A stretch of 64,000 nt of DNA from CAYYWP01 sp050176585 (GCA_050176585.1 JBFXHX010000007.1:62001-126000); one strand, 5' to 3'; shown: positions 27,563-37,333, numbered from the stretch's first letter. Notes: generated by a model not told the origin, from the letters alone. Program-made: numbers and translations.

Positions 27563-28618
27563 ATGACCCGGGCCGCCCCGTCCCGCCCACGGGCGGACGT
27601 CGAGGTGCTCGCCGCCGCCGTGCGCAGCGGCAATCGGCGCGCGCTGGCGAAGGCGATCACGCTGGTCGAGAGCACCCGTCCGGACCATCAGGAGGCCGCG
27701 CAGCGGCTGCTCGGGTTCCTGCTGCCGCATACCGGCAACGCCGCGCGCGTCGGCATCAGCGGCATCCCCGGAGTCGGCAAGAGCACGTTCATCGAGGCCT
27801 TCGGCCTGCACGTCATCGAGCGGGGAAAGCGCGTAGCGGTCCTCGCCGTCGATCCGTCCAGCGCGCGGTCCGGTGGCAGCATCCTCGGCGACAAGACCCG
27901 CATGCCCCTGCTCTCGGTGGCGCCGGCCGCCTTCATCCGCCCGAGCCCCGCCGGCGGGTCGCTGGGTGGCGTCGCGCGGCGGACTCGCGAGGCGCTGCTG
28001 GTCTGCGAAGCCGCCGGTTACGACGTCGTGCTGGTCGAGACCGTGGGGGTGGGTCAATCCGAGTACGCGGTAGCCTCGATGGTCGACTTCTTCCTCGTGC
28101 TCATGCTCGCCGGCGCCGGCGACGAGCTGCAGGGCATGAAGAAGGGCATCCTCGAGCTCGCCGACGCGCTGGCGATCAACAAGGCCGATGGCGACAACGT
28201 GGCGCGGGCTGCGCGCACCGCCACCGAGCTGCGCAGCGCGCTCAGATTCTTCCGTCCGCGCACCCCGCACTGGGATCCGCCCGTGCTGTCGGTCAGCGCG
28301 TTGGAGCGGCGGGGCATGGACGAGGTGTGGAGCGCGATCGAACGCCATCGCGCCGCCCTGACGGCCTGCGGCGAGCTGACCGAGAAGCGGCGGGAGCAAC
28401 AGCACGAATGGCTGTGGGCGATGATCGACGACGGGCTCAAGCGCCATTTCGTGAGCCGCCGCGATGTCGCTGCGGTGCTCGCGGAAGTGGAAGACGCGGT
28501 GCGTGAAGCGCGCCTCACGCCCACCGACGGCGCGCGCCGCGTGTTGGCCCTGCTCGACGCGCCCGACCGCAATCGGGCCGCAGGCCCCGCCCGCCGTCCT
28601 CACGGCGAACCCCACTGA
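27563..28618 (+). CDS. meaB: MeaB-like GTPase, mutase chaperone
   Basis: A 351-residue G3E-type P-loop GTPase that loads and protects adenosylcobalamin mutases. The P-loop is GISGIPGVGKSTFIEAFG, then AVDPSSARSGGSILGDKTRM (switch region), VLVETVGVGQSE (Walker B) and NKADGD (guanine specificity). All are standard for MeaB/ArgK. Its ATG is 31 bases after the mutase stop and the pair must be one transcript. The last 30 residues beyond the family core are low complexity. It could serve both mutases in the window. Downstream is a long inverted repeat facing the convergent PEP carboxykinase gene. Confidence 0.93.
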   Translation: MTRAAPSRPRADVEVLAAAVRSGNRRALAKAITLVESTRPDHQEAAQRLLGFLLPHTGNAARVGISGIPGVGKSTFIEAFGLHVIERGKRVAVLAVDPSSARSGGSILGDKTRMPLLSVAPAAFIRPSPAGGSLGGVARRTREALLVCEAAGYDVVLVETVGVGQSEYAVASMVDFFLVLMLAGAGDELQGMKKGILELADALAINKADGDNVARAARTATELRSALRFFRPRTPHWDPPVLSVSALERRGMDEVWSAIERHRAALTACGELTEKRREQQHEWLWAMIDDGLKRHFVSRRDVAAVLAEVEDAVREARLTPTDGARRVLALLDAPDRNRAAGPARRPHGEPH

Positions 28619-28715
28619 AGATCAGCGAGAGCGCCGGCACGGCGGTGCGGCGCGTCTCGCCGCCCACGCCGAGGGCTGGCTGCACGGTGGGGAGTTGCAC
28701 CTGCTCGAGTGGTGA

Positions 28716-28799
28716 CCTGGAGGGCGCCGTTCCGCCGAGCGCCGGTTGGATTGGGCGACCTCTTTCCAACAGGCGCTCGGCGGAACGGCGCCCTCCAGG
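28716..28799. repeat. 84-bp palindrome with 28-bp perfect arms
   Basis: The left arm 28716-28743 (CCTGGAGGGCGCCGTTCCGC...) is the exact reverse complement of the right arm 28772-28799. After one mismatch a further 6-bp stem (GTTGGA / TCCAAC) closes a 14-base loop. It lies between two convergent genes, meaB and pckG. It could be a bidirectional terminator, but the arms are far longer than needed and there is no T-tract, so a mobile or REP-like palindromic element is also possible. No second copy was noticed in the window. Confidence 0.75.
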
Positions 28800-28844
28800 C
28801 GCGGACTCTATGCTTGGCGGTTTCCGCGTGAGCCGCGGTCGGCG

Positions 28845-30593
28845 TTAGCCGAGCCGCTTCACCAGATCGCGCCGCTGCCGGTCCATCTCATTCGGCAGCC
28901 GGTCGCCGAACTTGCTGAAGAACTCGCCAATGTTCTCGGCGTCCTTTCTCCAATCGTCCTTGGAAACGCTGAGGAGCTCGTCCATCGCGCCCGGGGCGAT
29001 GGCCAAGCCGCCGGTGTCGATCGCGTTCTTGCGCGGCAAAAAGCCGATCGGCGATTCGACGGCGTTGCCCGAGCCGTTGCTCTCGCACCGTTCAAGCAGC
29101 CAGCGCAGAGCGCGCATGTTCTCGCCGAAACCCGGCCAGATGAAGCGGCCCCGGTCGTCCTGCCGGAACCAGTTCACGTGGAAGATCTTCGGCGGGTTCT
29201 TGAGCTGTGAGCCCATGTGCAGCCAGTGGCCGAAATAGTCGCCCATGTTGAAACCGCAGAACGGCAGCATGGCCATCGGGTCGCGCCGCACGACGCCGAC
29301 CGCGCCGCTCTGCGCGGCGGTGGTCTCGGAAGCGACGGAAGCGCCGACGAAGACGCCGTGGTTCCAGTCGAACGACTGCAACACGAGCGGCGCGGTGCGG
29401 GCACGGCGCCCGCCGAACAGGATCGCGGAGATCGGCACGCCCTGCGGATCCTCCCAGTGCGGCGAGATCGAGGGGCACTGCGAAGCCGGAGCGGTGAAGC
29501 GCGAGTTCGGGTGCGCAGCCTTTTCGCTGGAGCCCTTACCCCAATCGTTGCCGCGCCAGTCGGTCAGGTGCTCCGGCACCTCGCCATCAATCCCTTCCCA
29601 CCACGGACACCGGTCATCGGTGAGCGCCACATTGGTGAAGATCGCGTTCTTGCGCAGGCTGGCCATGGCGTTCGGGTTGGTTTTGGAGGACGTCCCCGGC
29701 GCGACGCCGAAAAATCCGGCTTCCGGATTGATCGCCCACAGGCGGCCGTCCGGACCCGGGCGCATCCAGCAGATGTCGTCGCCCACGGTCCACACCTTCC
29801 AGCCCTTCTGGCTGGCCGGGGGCACCAACATCGCGAGGTTGGTCTTGCCGCAGGCGCTCGGGAACGCGCCCGCGACATAGGTGACGCGGCCCTCGGGATC
29901 CTCGATCCCGACGATCAGCATGTGCTCGGCCATCCAGCCTTCCTGCCGACCCATGAAGCTCGCGATGCGCAACGCGAAGCATTTCTTTCCCAGCAGGGCG
30001 TTGCCGCCGTACCCCGAGCCGACGGACCAGATCAGCCGCTCCTCCGGAAAGTGCATGATGAAGCGCCGGTCGGGATGGAGATCGCCCAAGGAATGCAGGC
30101 CCTTGACGTAATTGTCCGAGCTGCCGAGGCGGTCGAGCGCCGCGCGCCCCATGCGGGTCATGATCCGCATGTTCGCGACGACATAGGGGCTGTCGGTGAT
30201 CTCCACGCCGATCTGGCTGTAGGGCGAGGCGGCGGGGCCCATGATGTACGGCACGACGTACATCGTCCGGCCTCGCATGGAGCCGTTGAACAGGGCGCCG
30301 ACCTTGTTCTTCGCGTCCGCCGGCGACATCCAGTTGTTGTTCGGCCCGGCGTCCTCCTGGTGCGTCGTGCTGACGAACGTCAGGTGCTCCGTGCGCGCGA
30401 CGTCGCTCGGATCGCTGCGGTGCAGGTAGCTGTTCGGGTACTTCTCCTGGTTGAGACGCTCGAGCGTACCCGTCTGCAGCATCTCCTCGATCAGCCGCTG
30501 ATTCTCCGCTTCCGACCCATCACACCACTCCACGCGGTCCGGGCGCGTCATTCCGGCGACTTGGTCAACCCATTGCTCAACTGGCTTGGTCAT
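28845..30593 (-). CDS. pckG: phosphoenolpyruvate carboxykinase (GTP)
   Basis: A 582-residue GTP-dependent PEP carboxykinase interconverting oxaloacetate and PEP. The P-loop with the reactive Cys is in GAFPSACGKTNLAMLVPP near residue 250, followed by VGDDICWMRPG (metal and GTP site). The late GENMRALRWLLERC block and FGGRRA (R-loop) are family-typical. The ATG is used with AAGGTGGAG ahead; a GTG one codon earlier is possible. In this region it links C4 acids, produced by the ligase and mutase genes, to gluconeogenesis. Its 5' side faces the FAH-family/malyl-CoA lyase genes, with 100 bases between; it may be the last gene of that minus-strand run. Confidence 0.95.
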   Translation of the reverse strand: MTKPVEQWVDQVAGMTRPDRVEWCDGSEAENQRLIEEMLQTGTLERLNQEKYPNSYLHRSDPSDVARTEHLTFVSTTHQEDAGPNNNWMSPADAKNKVGALFNGSMRGRTMYVVPYIMGPAASPYSQIGVEITDSPYVVANMRIMTRMGRAALDRLGSSDNYVKGLHSLGDLHPDRRFIMHFPEERLIWSVGSGYGGNALLGKKCFALRIASFMGRQEGWMAEHMLIVGIEDPEGRVTYVAGAFPSACGKTNLAMLVPPASQKGWKVWTVGDDICWMRPGPDGRLWAINPEAGFFGVAPGTSSKTNPNAMASLRKNAIFTNVALTDDRCPWWEGIDGEVPEHLTDWRGNDWGKGSSEKAAHPNSRFTAPASQCPSISPHWEDPQGVPISAILFGGRRARTAPLVLQSFDWNHGVFVGASVASETTAAQSGAVGVVRRDPMAMLPFCGFNMGDYFGHWLHMGSQLKNPPKIFHVNWFRQDDRGRFIWPGFGENMRALRWLLERCESNGSGNAVESPIGFLPRKNAIDTGGLAIAPGAMDELLSVSKDDWRKDAENIGEFFSKFGDRLPNEMDRQRRDLVKRLG

Positions 30594-30693
30594 CACTCCA
30601 CCTTAGGTCGATAGTTCCAACTCGCCACACGAGCCTCCGCGTGGCGACTTCGCTTTGCGCGTCGATCCTTGCGCACCGTGCAAGGTGGATCGC

Positions 30694-31536
30694 TCACACG
30701 CAGCGGTTGCGCATCGTTCCAATCCCCTCGATCGTGCTGACGATGTCCTCGCCGGGTTTCAGGTAGCGGCGGGGATTGCGCACGGAGCCCACGCCCCACG
30801 GCGTGCCGGTGAAAATGATGTCGCCCGGCTCGAGCGTGCAATAGCGCGTCAGGTACGCGACGATCTCCGAGACAGAGAACACCATGTCGCTCGAACGCGC
30901 ATCCTGCATGCGTTCGCCCGCGACCTCACACGTGAGCTGCAAGTCGTTCGGATCGCGGAAGGCATCCAGCGACACCACCGCCGGCCCCAGCGGGCCGAAG
31001 GTGTCGGCCGACTTGGCGAGCGAGAATTGCGGCGGTTGATCGGCGAATTGGAGCTTGCGGTCCGAGATATCCTGGCCGACGGTGTAGCCGGCGATGTACT
31101 CGAGCGCCTGCGTCTCACGGACAGATTTGGCCCGGCGGCCGATCACCACGACCAGCTCGATCTCCCAGTCCACGAATTCCGAACCGAGGCGCACTTCGCC
31201 CCGCGGCCCGGTCAGGCAGCTCGGGAACTTGGTGAACACCATCGGCTGCGCGGGCAGTTGGAGGCCGGCCTCCGCCGCATGGCGGCGATAGTTGAGCCCG
31301 ATCCCGAACACCTTGGACGGCCGCGGCACCGGCGGGCCGAGCTCGGCCTCGTTCAGGGCGCCCGTCGCTGCCTCCGCGCCGACCCCGCTCGCCCATTGGG
31401 CGAACGCGTCCCAGCGCGCCAATACGGCCAGCGGGTCGGACGCGAAGCGCCCCTCGGATGCGCGCTCGACGTCGGCGACCCTATCGCCGAGCACCAACAC
31501 CGCCCGGCCCTGCGCATATGCCAAACGCACCGCCAT
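30694..31536 (-). CDS. fumarylacetoacetate hydrolase-family protein
   Basis: A 280-residue FAH-superfamily enzyme. The metal-binding acidic residues are seen in DWEIELVVVIGRRA (two Glu) and VGQDISDRKLQF (Asp), after the family opening KVFGIGLNYRRHAAEAG. The TLEPGDIIFTGTPWGVG motif closes the site. Members hydrolyse acylpyruvates, decarboxylate oxaloacetate or hydrate 2-oxo acids; the sequence does not separate these. The start is ATG 31536, two bases after the stop of the malyl-CoA lyase gene, so the two are translationally coupled. An oxaloacetate or C4-C5 oxoacid function would agree with the neighbours malyl-CoA lyase and PEP carboxykinase, but that is inference. Confidence 0.85.
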   Translation of the reverse strand: MAVRLAYAQGRAVLVLGDRVADVERASEGRFASDPLAVLARWDAFAQWASGVGAEAATGALNEAELGPPVPRPSKVFGIGLNYRRHAAEAGLQLPAQPMVFTKFPSCLTGPRGEVRLGSEFVDWEIELVVVIGRRAKSVRETQALEYIAGYTVGQDISDRKLQFADQPPQFSLAKSADTFGPLGPAVVSLDAFRDPNDLQLTCEVAGERMQDARSSDMVFSVSEIVAYLTRYCTLEPGDIIFTGTPWGVGSVRNPRRYLKPGEDIVSTIEGIGTMRNRCV

Positions 31537-31538
31537 GC

Positions 31539-32588
31539 TCAGAGCCCGTAAGCGGCGGCGAGATCTTTGTCCTTGGCCGCCAGCATGTGTGCGAGGTTCA
31601 TCATCACCCGACACTGCTTCCAGGTGGCATCGTCCTGCATCTTGCCCTCCAGCATCAAGACTCCGCGGCCGTCAGGCATTGCCTCCAGCACGCGTTTCGC
31701 AAACTGCACCTCCTCCACCGGAGGGCTGAACACCTTCTTGGCGATCGCGATCTGGCTCGGATGGAGCGACCACGCGCCCACGCACCCCAGCAGAAACGCG
31801 GCGCGGAACTGGTCTTCGCAGCCAAGCGGATCCGAGATGTCGCCAAAAGGACCGTAGAACGGCAACGCGCCCGTTGCCGCGCACGCGTCGACCATGCGCG
31901 CGATCGAATAATGCCACGGATCCTGTTGGGCGGTTGGCCGCGGCGCGGCCGGATCGCGCGGATCGGGATCGTTGCGCACCAGGTACGCGGGGTGGGCGCC
32001 GCCGATGCGGGTCGTCTTCATCCGCCGGGAAGCCGCCAGATCGGCGGGCCCGAAACTGATGCCCTGGATGCGTGGGCTCGCCGCGCAGATCTCTTCGACA
32101 TTGGTCACGCCCAGCGCCGTCTCCAGGATGGCGTGTACGAGGATCGGCCGCCGGAGCTTGGCGCGCGCCTCGAGCTGCGCGAGCAAGCGGTCGACGAAGT
32201 GAATGTCCCACGGCCCTTCGACCTTGGGGATCATCATCACTTCGATGCGGTCACCGATCCCCGAGACGATCTCGGTAACGTCGTCGAGGAACCACGGGCT
32301 GTCGAGGCTGTTGACGCGTGTCCACAGCGGGGTATCGCCCAAATCGACCTCGCGGCCCACCTTGATCAGCCCTGTCCGCGCGTCCGCTTTCTTGTCGGCG
32401 GCGACGGCGTCTTCGAGGTTGCCGAGCACGATATCAGCCTGGCGCGCCACCTCGCCCAGCTTCGCCTGCATCTTCGGGTTGCTCGGGTCGAAGAAGTGGA
32501 TGCAGCGTGAGGGTTTCAGCGGGATTTCGCGCAGCGGCTCCGGCGCCCCGAGTGCCAGCGGCTTGAAGAAGTCACGTGGACTGCGCAT
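31539..32588 (-). CDS. mcl: malyl-CoA/beta-methylmalyl-CoA lyase (HpcH/CitE family)
   Basis: A 349-residue CoA-ester lyase. It carries DIVLGNLEDAVAADKKADAR (Arg/Glu/Asp site), RIEVMMIPKVEGPWDI, SPRIQGISFGPADLAA, RMKTTRIGGAHPAYLV, and HYSIARMVDACAATG with GPFGDISD, and HPSQIAIAKKVF. The order matches the Mcl1 enzymes of the ethylmalonyl-CoA pathway and serine cycle, better than citrate lyase beta. It would cleave methylmalyl-CoA to propionyl-CoA and glyoxylate, and malyl-CoA to acetyl-CoA and glyoxylate. The start is ATG 32588 with AGGAG upstream. The FAH-family gene follows two bases after its stop. The ethylmalonyl-CoA mutase gene lies immediately upstream, also on the minus strand, which supports the pathway. 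Confidence 0.9.
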   Translation of the reverse strand: MRSPRDFFKPLALGAPEPLREIPLKPSRCIHFFDPSNPKMQAKLGEVARQADIVLGNLEDAVAADKKADARTGLIKVGREVDLGDTPLWTRVNSLDSPWFLDDVTEIVSGIGDRIEVMMIPKVEGPWDIHFVDRLLAQLEARAKLRRPILVHAILETALGVTNVEEICAASPRIQGISFGPADLAASRRMKTTRIGGAHPAYLVRNDPDPRDPAAPRPTAQQDPWHYSIARMVDACAATGALPFYGPFGDISDPLGCEDQFRAAFLLGCVGAWSLHPSQIAIAKKVFSPPVEEVQFAKRVLEAMPDGRGVLMLEGKMQDDATWKQCRVMMNLAHMLAAKDKDLAAAYGL

Positions 32589-32677
32589 GGAAGCTCCTGC
32601 CCGACGGCGACGGTCCACACCCGCGCTCACGCGCGGCCTTGCGCCCGGCGCCGGCCGGATCAGCTCTCGTGCTCAGT

Positions 32678-32705
32678 AAGTTACACTTTTCGTATGGCAA
32701 CACAA
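32678..32705 (-). promoter_or_regulatory. candidate promoter for malyl-CoA lyase gene
   Basis: In an AT-rich patch on the minus strand: TTGTGT at 32705-32700, 16 bases, then TAACTT at 32683-32678. Transcription would begin about 80 bases ahead of the ATG. Both hexamers match only in part. Confidence 0.28.
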
Positions 32706-32796
32706 GCGATTAGTTAACCTTATGTGCTGATCAACGTCCGAGCTCGTCACCCGGCGTACCGCGCTGGCCGGATGCATCAACAGCCGTGGCGGCTCC

Positions 32797-34758
32797 TCAC
32801 GCCGCGTGCGCGCGGTTGCCGGCGATGAGCTCGATCAGGTCCGCCACGATGCTGCTCAGCGTCGCCTCCCCCGGCGTCCAGATGCGCGCCACGCCGGCCG
32901 CCTCGAGCGCGGCGCGATCCGCATCGGGAATGATGCCGCCGACCACCACGGGAACATCTGCCCCGCGTGCGCCGAGCAGCGCGAGGACCCGCGGCACCAG
33001 GGTCATATGCGACCCGGAGTGGATCGAGAGCCCGATCGCGTCGACGTCCTCCTCCAGCGCGGAGGCCACGATCTGCTCGGGCGAGAGGCGGATGCCCTGG
33101 TAGATCACCTCGAACCCGGCGTCCCGTGCGCGCACGGCCACCTGCTCCGCGCCGTTGGAATGGCCGTCGAGCCCCGGCTTGCCCACCAACAGCCGCAGCG
33201 GGTGGCCGACCTGCGCGGCGACCTCCGCGGTACGCGCGCGCAGCGCGTCGAGGACGGCACTCGGGGGCGCCGCGGCCGCAGCCTGCAAACCGGTGGGCGC
33301 GCGAAATTCCCCGAACGTCTTGCGGAGCACCCCCGCCCATTCGCCGGTGGTGACGCCCGCCTGAGCGGCGCGGATCGACGGCGGCAGGATGTTCGCACCG
33401 AGGCGCGCAGCGTCCTCCAGGGCCCGGATCGCCGCGGCTACGTCCGCCGCAGAGCGCCGCGCCCGGAAAGCGCGCAACCGCTCGATCTGCTCGCGTTCGC
33501 TAGCCGCGTCGACGGTGAGAATGCTGTCGAGCCCCTCCACCAGTGGAGACGGCTCGTGCTCGGTGAACCGATTCACGCCGACGACCACCAGCTCCTCGCT
33601 CTCTATCCGCTGCTGCCGCTCGGCGTGCGAAGCGACCAGCGCCTGTTTCAGGAAGTCGAGCGCCTGCGCGGCGCCACCGAGGGCCTCGATGCGCGCGAGC
33701 TCAGCCTCCGCGGCCGCCATCAGCTCGGCGACTTTCGCTTCGATCACGACCGAGCCGTCGAAGATGTCGCGGTCGTACTCCAGCATATCGGTCTCGAACG
33801 CCATGACCTGCTGAATGCGCAGCGACCATTGCTGGTCCCACGGGCGCGGCAGGCCCAGCGCTTCGTTCCAGGCGGGGAGCTGTATCGAGCGCGCGCGCGC
33901 CTCCCGCGACAGCGTGACTGCCAAGGCCTCGAGCACGATGCGCTGCACGTTGTTCTCCGGCTGCTGCGCCGTGAGGCCGAGCGAGTTGACTTGGACCCCG
34001 TAGCGGAAACGCCGCTTTCGCGCGTCCTCCACACCATAGCGGCGCTGCGTCAATCGATCCCAGAGGCGCGCGAAGGCCTTCAGCTTGCAGATCTCTTCGA
34101 TGAAGCGTATGCCCGCGTTCACGAAGAACGACAGTTGCCCGATCACGTCCGCAACCGCGATGCCGGGCCGCTGCTGCACGCGGTCGAGAATGGCGCACGC
34201 GTTGGCGAGCGTGAATGCGATCTCCTGAACCGGCGTCGCACCCGCCTCCTGCAGGTGGTAGCTGCACAGGTTCATCGGATTCCAGTACGGCATCTCGCGG
34301 AGCGCGTACTGGATGATGTCCGTCGTCAGCCGCAGCGACGGCTCCGGCGGAAAAATGTACGTGCCACGCGAGAGGAATTCCTTGATGATGTCGTTCTGCG
34401 TGGTACCGCGCAGCGACGCCGGGTCGGCACCCTGGCGCTCGGCGGCGGCGATGTAGAGCGCCAGCAGCCAGGCCGCCGTCGCGTTGATGGTCATGGAGGT
34501 ATTCATCTTCGCCAGCGGGATCTGGTCGAAGAGCGCTTCCATGTCGGCGATGTCGCAAATCGGCACGCCGACCTTGCCGACTTCGCCGGCCGCCATCGGG
34601 TCGTCCGAGTCGTACCCGGTCTGGGTGGGCAGGTCGAACGCGACGCTCAGACCTGTTTGTCCCTTCGCCAGATTCGTCCGGTAGAGCGCGTTTGCCGCGT
34701 ACGGGTTCGAGTGCCCAGCGTACGTCCGCATCAGCCACGGTGACTCCCGCTGCGCCAT
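32797..34758 (-). CDS. ecm: ethylmalonyl-CoA mutase (MeaA-like)
   Basis: A 653-residue cobalamin-dependent mutase. Its sequence closely follows the MeaA/Ecm type as I recall it: WLMRTYAGHSNPYAANALY, KGQTGLSVAFDLPTQTGYD, MNTSMTINATAAWLLALYI, FRYGVQVNSLGLTAQQPENN, LPAWNEALGLPRPWDQQW and the cobalamin motif GKPGLDGHSNGAEQ with His533. It converts (2R)-ethylmalonyl-CoA to methylsuccinyl-CoA, a step found only in the ethylmalonyl-CoA pathway. The start is ambiguous between ATG 34758 and ATG 34770 (MVHAMAQRE); neither has a clear ribosome-binding site. The gene precedes the lyase and FAH genes on the minus strand, and diverges from the MmpL gene. Crotonyl-CoA carboxylase/reductase and the other pathway enzymes are not in the window. 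Confidence 0.92.
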   Translation of the reverse strand: MAQRESPWLMRTYAGHSNPYAANALYRTNLAKGQTGLSVAFDLPTQTGYDSDDPMAAGEVGKVGVPICDIADMEALFDQIPLAKMNTSMTINATAAWLLALYIAAAERQGADPASLRGTTQNDIIKEFLSRGTYIFPPEPSLRLTTDIIQYALREMPYWNPMNLCSYHLQEAGATPVQEIAFTLANACAILDRVQQRPGIAVADVIGQLSFFVNAGIRFIEEICKLKAFARLWDRLTQRRYGVEDARKRRFRYGVQVNSLGLTAQQPENNVQRIVLEALAVTLSREARARSIQLPAWNEALGLPRPWDQQWSLRIQQVMAFETDMLEYDRDIFDGSVVIEAKVAELMAAAEAELARIEALGGAAQALDFLKQALVASHAERQQRIESEELVVVGVNRFTEHEPSPLVEGLDSILTVDAASEREQIERLRAFRARRSAADVAAAIRALEDAARLGANILPPSIRAAQAGVTTGEWAGVLRKTFGEFRAPTGLQAAAAAPPSAVLDALRARTAEVAAQVGHPLRLLVGKPGLDGHSNGAEQVAVRARDAGFEVIYQGIRLSPEQIVASALEEDVDAIGLSIHSGSHMTLVPRVLALLGARGADVPVVVGGIIPDADRAALEAAGVARIWTPGEATLSSIVADLIELIAGNRAHAA

Positions 34759-34900
34759 GGCGTGGACCATAGCGGGTCGAATTGGCGACGGGCAACACGC
34801 GGTGCTGCGCGCGCGGCGCGGTTGTGCCGGGCGCGCGCGGCCGCTATGTGCCGCTCCTCGCTCCGCGACGCCCGCATGAGCGGGAGCGAGCCCAGCCACC

Positions 34901-37195
34901 ATGCCGCCGCTCCCCCGCCATCTCACGCCGAGTGCGCCTGAGGGCCGCGAGGGCGCGCTCGCCCGGATGGCCGAGATCGCGCTGCAGCGCTGGCCGGCGA
35001 TCCTCGCCGCCGGCTTGTTGGCGCTCGTCTTGTCCGCCGGCGTGCTCTGGTACGGCGGCACCCTGAGCTCCGGGATCACGAAGGGGATCGAATCCGACTT
35101 CGCCCGCCGCCTGATCGAGCGCGAGATCGGCTACCCGGGCGAATCGTCATTCTTGATGCTCTTCCACAGCGATCAGCTCGAAGTCGGGGACCCGCGTTTT
35201 CTGGACGCGCTCGGGACCGCCCTGGCGCCGTTGCGCGCCGACCCGCGCGTGCGCGCGGTGCTGGCCCCGGACACCGCCCCACCGCCGGTCGCGGAGCGTT
35301 TGCGCACCCGGCATAGCGCCCTCGCCATCGCGACGCTGCGCGACGAATTTCCCGCCGCGATCGCCGCCTACCCGGAGCTGCGCGATGCGGTGCGCTCGGA
35401 CGAGCTGGAGATCGGGTTCACCGGCAATCTGGCCTTCCGCCACGAGCTCGATGAAGTTCTCGAACGCGATCTGCTGATCGCGGAGATGATCAGCATCCCG
35501 CTGTCACTGTTGGTGCTGCTGTTCGTGTTTCGCACCGCGGCGGCCGCGGCCGTGTCGGTGGCCGTCGGCGGCGTCGCCGTGGTCGTCGGCATCGCGGTCG
35601 TCACGGCCTTGTCCCACGTCGCCGATATCGCCGTGTACGCGGTCAACGTCGCCTCGCTCATCGGCCTCGGCGTGGCGATCGACTACTCGCTGTTCATCGT
35701 CACTCGGCACCGCGATGAGCTCGGGGCTGGCGCGAGCTGCGCGGACGCCCTGCGCACCGCGATGCGCACCGCCGGTCGCGCAGTGGTGTTCTCCGGGCTC
35801 GCAGTGGCCATCGGGCTCGGCGGCCTGCTGTTCTTTCGCGGCTCGTTTCTGGTCAGCATGGGCATCGCCGCCGCGGTCGTGGTCGCGCTGGCCGTGCTGT
35901 GCGCGCTCACGCTGTTGCCGGCGCTCCTCGTCGCGCTCGGGCCCCGTATCGATTTCGGACGGCTGCCGCTTCCACGCGTCGTACGCGGTGGCCTCTGGCG
36001 CCGCTTGGCGACCTGGGTCATGCGCCGGCCGCTCGCCGTGTTGATCCCCACCGTGGCGCTCATGCTCGCCCTCGGCGCGCCTTTCCTGCGTTTGACGATG
36101 GCCGCGGCCGACGTGCGGGCACTGCCGCGCGGCATCGCCGCGCGAGACGTCTACGAGCAATTGCAACGCGAGTTCCCGGATCAGACCGGCACGCGCGTAT
36201 TCGTGGTCACGCAGTTCCCCACCGCGCCCGCCGTCACCCCCGAGCGCGTGGGGGCCCTCTACGACCTCGGGCGCCGCATGCTGCAGTTTCCGGGCGCGAC
36301 CAAGTTCGAGGGCATCGTCAACAGCGATGCGCGGCTCTCGCGCGAGTTCTTCGAGGCCGAGGCCGAGCTCGAGGAGGAGATGATGCCGCGCGCGGCGCGC
36401 GAGATGCGCGCGCTCGTGAGCCGGAACAACCTCGCGCTGCTCATCCTCTCGGTGGATGCCCCGCCCTCGAGTGCGCCGGCGCGCGCCATCGTGCACGCGC
36501 TGCGGGCCGACCCGCGCGTGGCGGACGGCCGCTTGCTCGTCACCGGTCCCACTGCGCACGGCCTCGATGTGACTGAATTCGTGTTCGCCCGCGCTCCCGC
36601 GGCGATGGCGTTCACCGCCATCGCCACGGTTGCCGTGCTGTTCGGGCTGCTCCGTTCCGCAATCCTGCCGCTCAAGGCCGTGCTGATGAACGCGCTGTCC
36701 GTCACCGCGTCCTTCGGCGCGCTGGTGTGGATCTTCCAGGAAGGCCATCTCGCGAACGTGCTGCACTTCGAAGCGGCGCCGCTCGATCCGACGGTTCCGG
36801 TGTTGCTGTTCTGCGTCGTGTTCGGGTTGTCGATGGATTACGAGGTGCTGATGCTGGCGCGCATGCGCGAGGAATACCTGCGTACCGGCGACAACACGTG
36901 GGCCGTCGCGGAGGGCCTGGAACGCAGCGGCCGGTTGGTGACCAGCGCGGCCGCGATCATGATCACCGTGTTCGGCGCCTTCGCGCTGTCCCGCGTGGTG
37001 GTGGTGAAGGCGCTCGGCGTCGCGCTCGCGCTCGCCGTCGCCCTGGATGCCACGCTCGTACGCGTCCTGATCGTGCCCGCGACGATGCGGCTGCTCGGGC
37101 ACCTGAATTGGTGGGCGCCGGCGGCTCTGGGCGGAGCCGCACGGCCGCCGCGCGGAGCGGCGGATGCGCCGCGCTCACCCGGCGGGGGCGGGTGA
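34901..37195 (+). CDS. MmpL/RND-family transporter
   Basis: A 764-residue inner-membrane protein with two MMPL repeats and about 12 transmembrane segments. Each half has a periplasmic loop after the first helix (after residue 45 and after 400). The conserved functional motifs are in TM4: GLGVAIDYSLFIVTRHRDEL and GLSMDYEVLMLARMREEYL, whose Asp pairs carry protons. It is probably an exporter or mover of lipids or hydrophobic compounds, as HpnN and MmpL3 relatives are; the load cannot be named. The start is ATG 34901 with a GGAGCG a little far upstream; an internal Met at MAEIALQRW is an alternative. The gene is divergent from the ethylmalonyl-CoA mutase. Confidence 0.9.
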   Translation: MPPLPRHLTPSAPEGREGALARMAEIALQRWPAILAAGLLALVLSAGVLWYGGTLSSGITKGIESDFARRLIEREIGYPGESSFLMLFHSDQLEVGDPRFLDALGTALAPLRADPRVRAVLAPDTAPPPVAERLRTRHSALAIATLRDEFPAAIAAYPELRDAVRSDELEIGFTGNLAFRHELDEVLERDLLIAEMISIPLSLLVLLFVFRTAAAAAVSVAVGGVAVVVGIAVVTALSHVADIAVYAVNVASLIGLGVAIDYSLFIVTRHRDELGAGASCADALRTAMRTAGRAVVFSGLAVAIGLGGLLFFRGSFLVSMGIAAAVVVALAVLCALTLLPALLVALGPRIDFGRLPLPRVVRGGLWRRLATWVMRRPLAVLIPTVALMLALGAPFLRLTMAAADVRALPRGIAARDVYEQLQREFPDQTGTRVFVVTQFPTAPAVTPERVGALYDLGRRMLQFPGATKFEGIVNSDARLSREFFEAEAELEEEMMPRAAREMRALVSRNNLALLILSVDAPPSSAPARAIVHALRADPRVADGRLLVTGPTAHGLDVTEFVFARAPAAMAFTAIATVAVLFGLLRSAILPLKAVLMNALSVTASFGALVWIFQEGHLANVLHFEAAPLDPTVPVLLFCVVFGLSMDYEVLMLARMREEYLRTGDNTWAVAEGLERSGRLVTSAAAIMITVFGAFALSRVVVVKALGVALALAVALDATLVRVLIVPATMRLLGHLNWWAPAALGGAARPPRGAADAPRSPGGGG

Positions 37196-37333
37196 GCCAC
37201 CCATGCGCGCTGCTCGGCGACGCGGGCGCATGTTCCCGGATGACCGAATGCGCCATTCGCGGTAAACGCGCGTGCCGCGGTAGCGGGCGACGAGCGAGCG
37301 CGCCGCAGACCGGGGCTGAAGGCCGGCGCGAAA

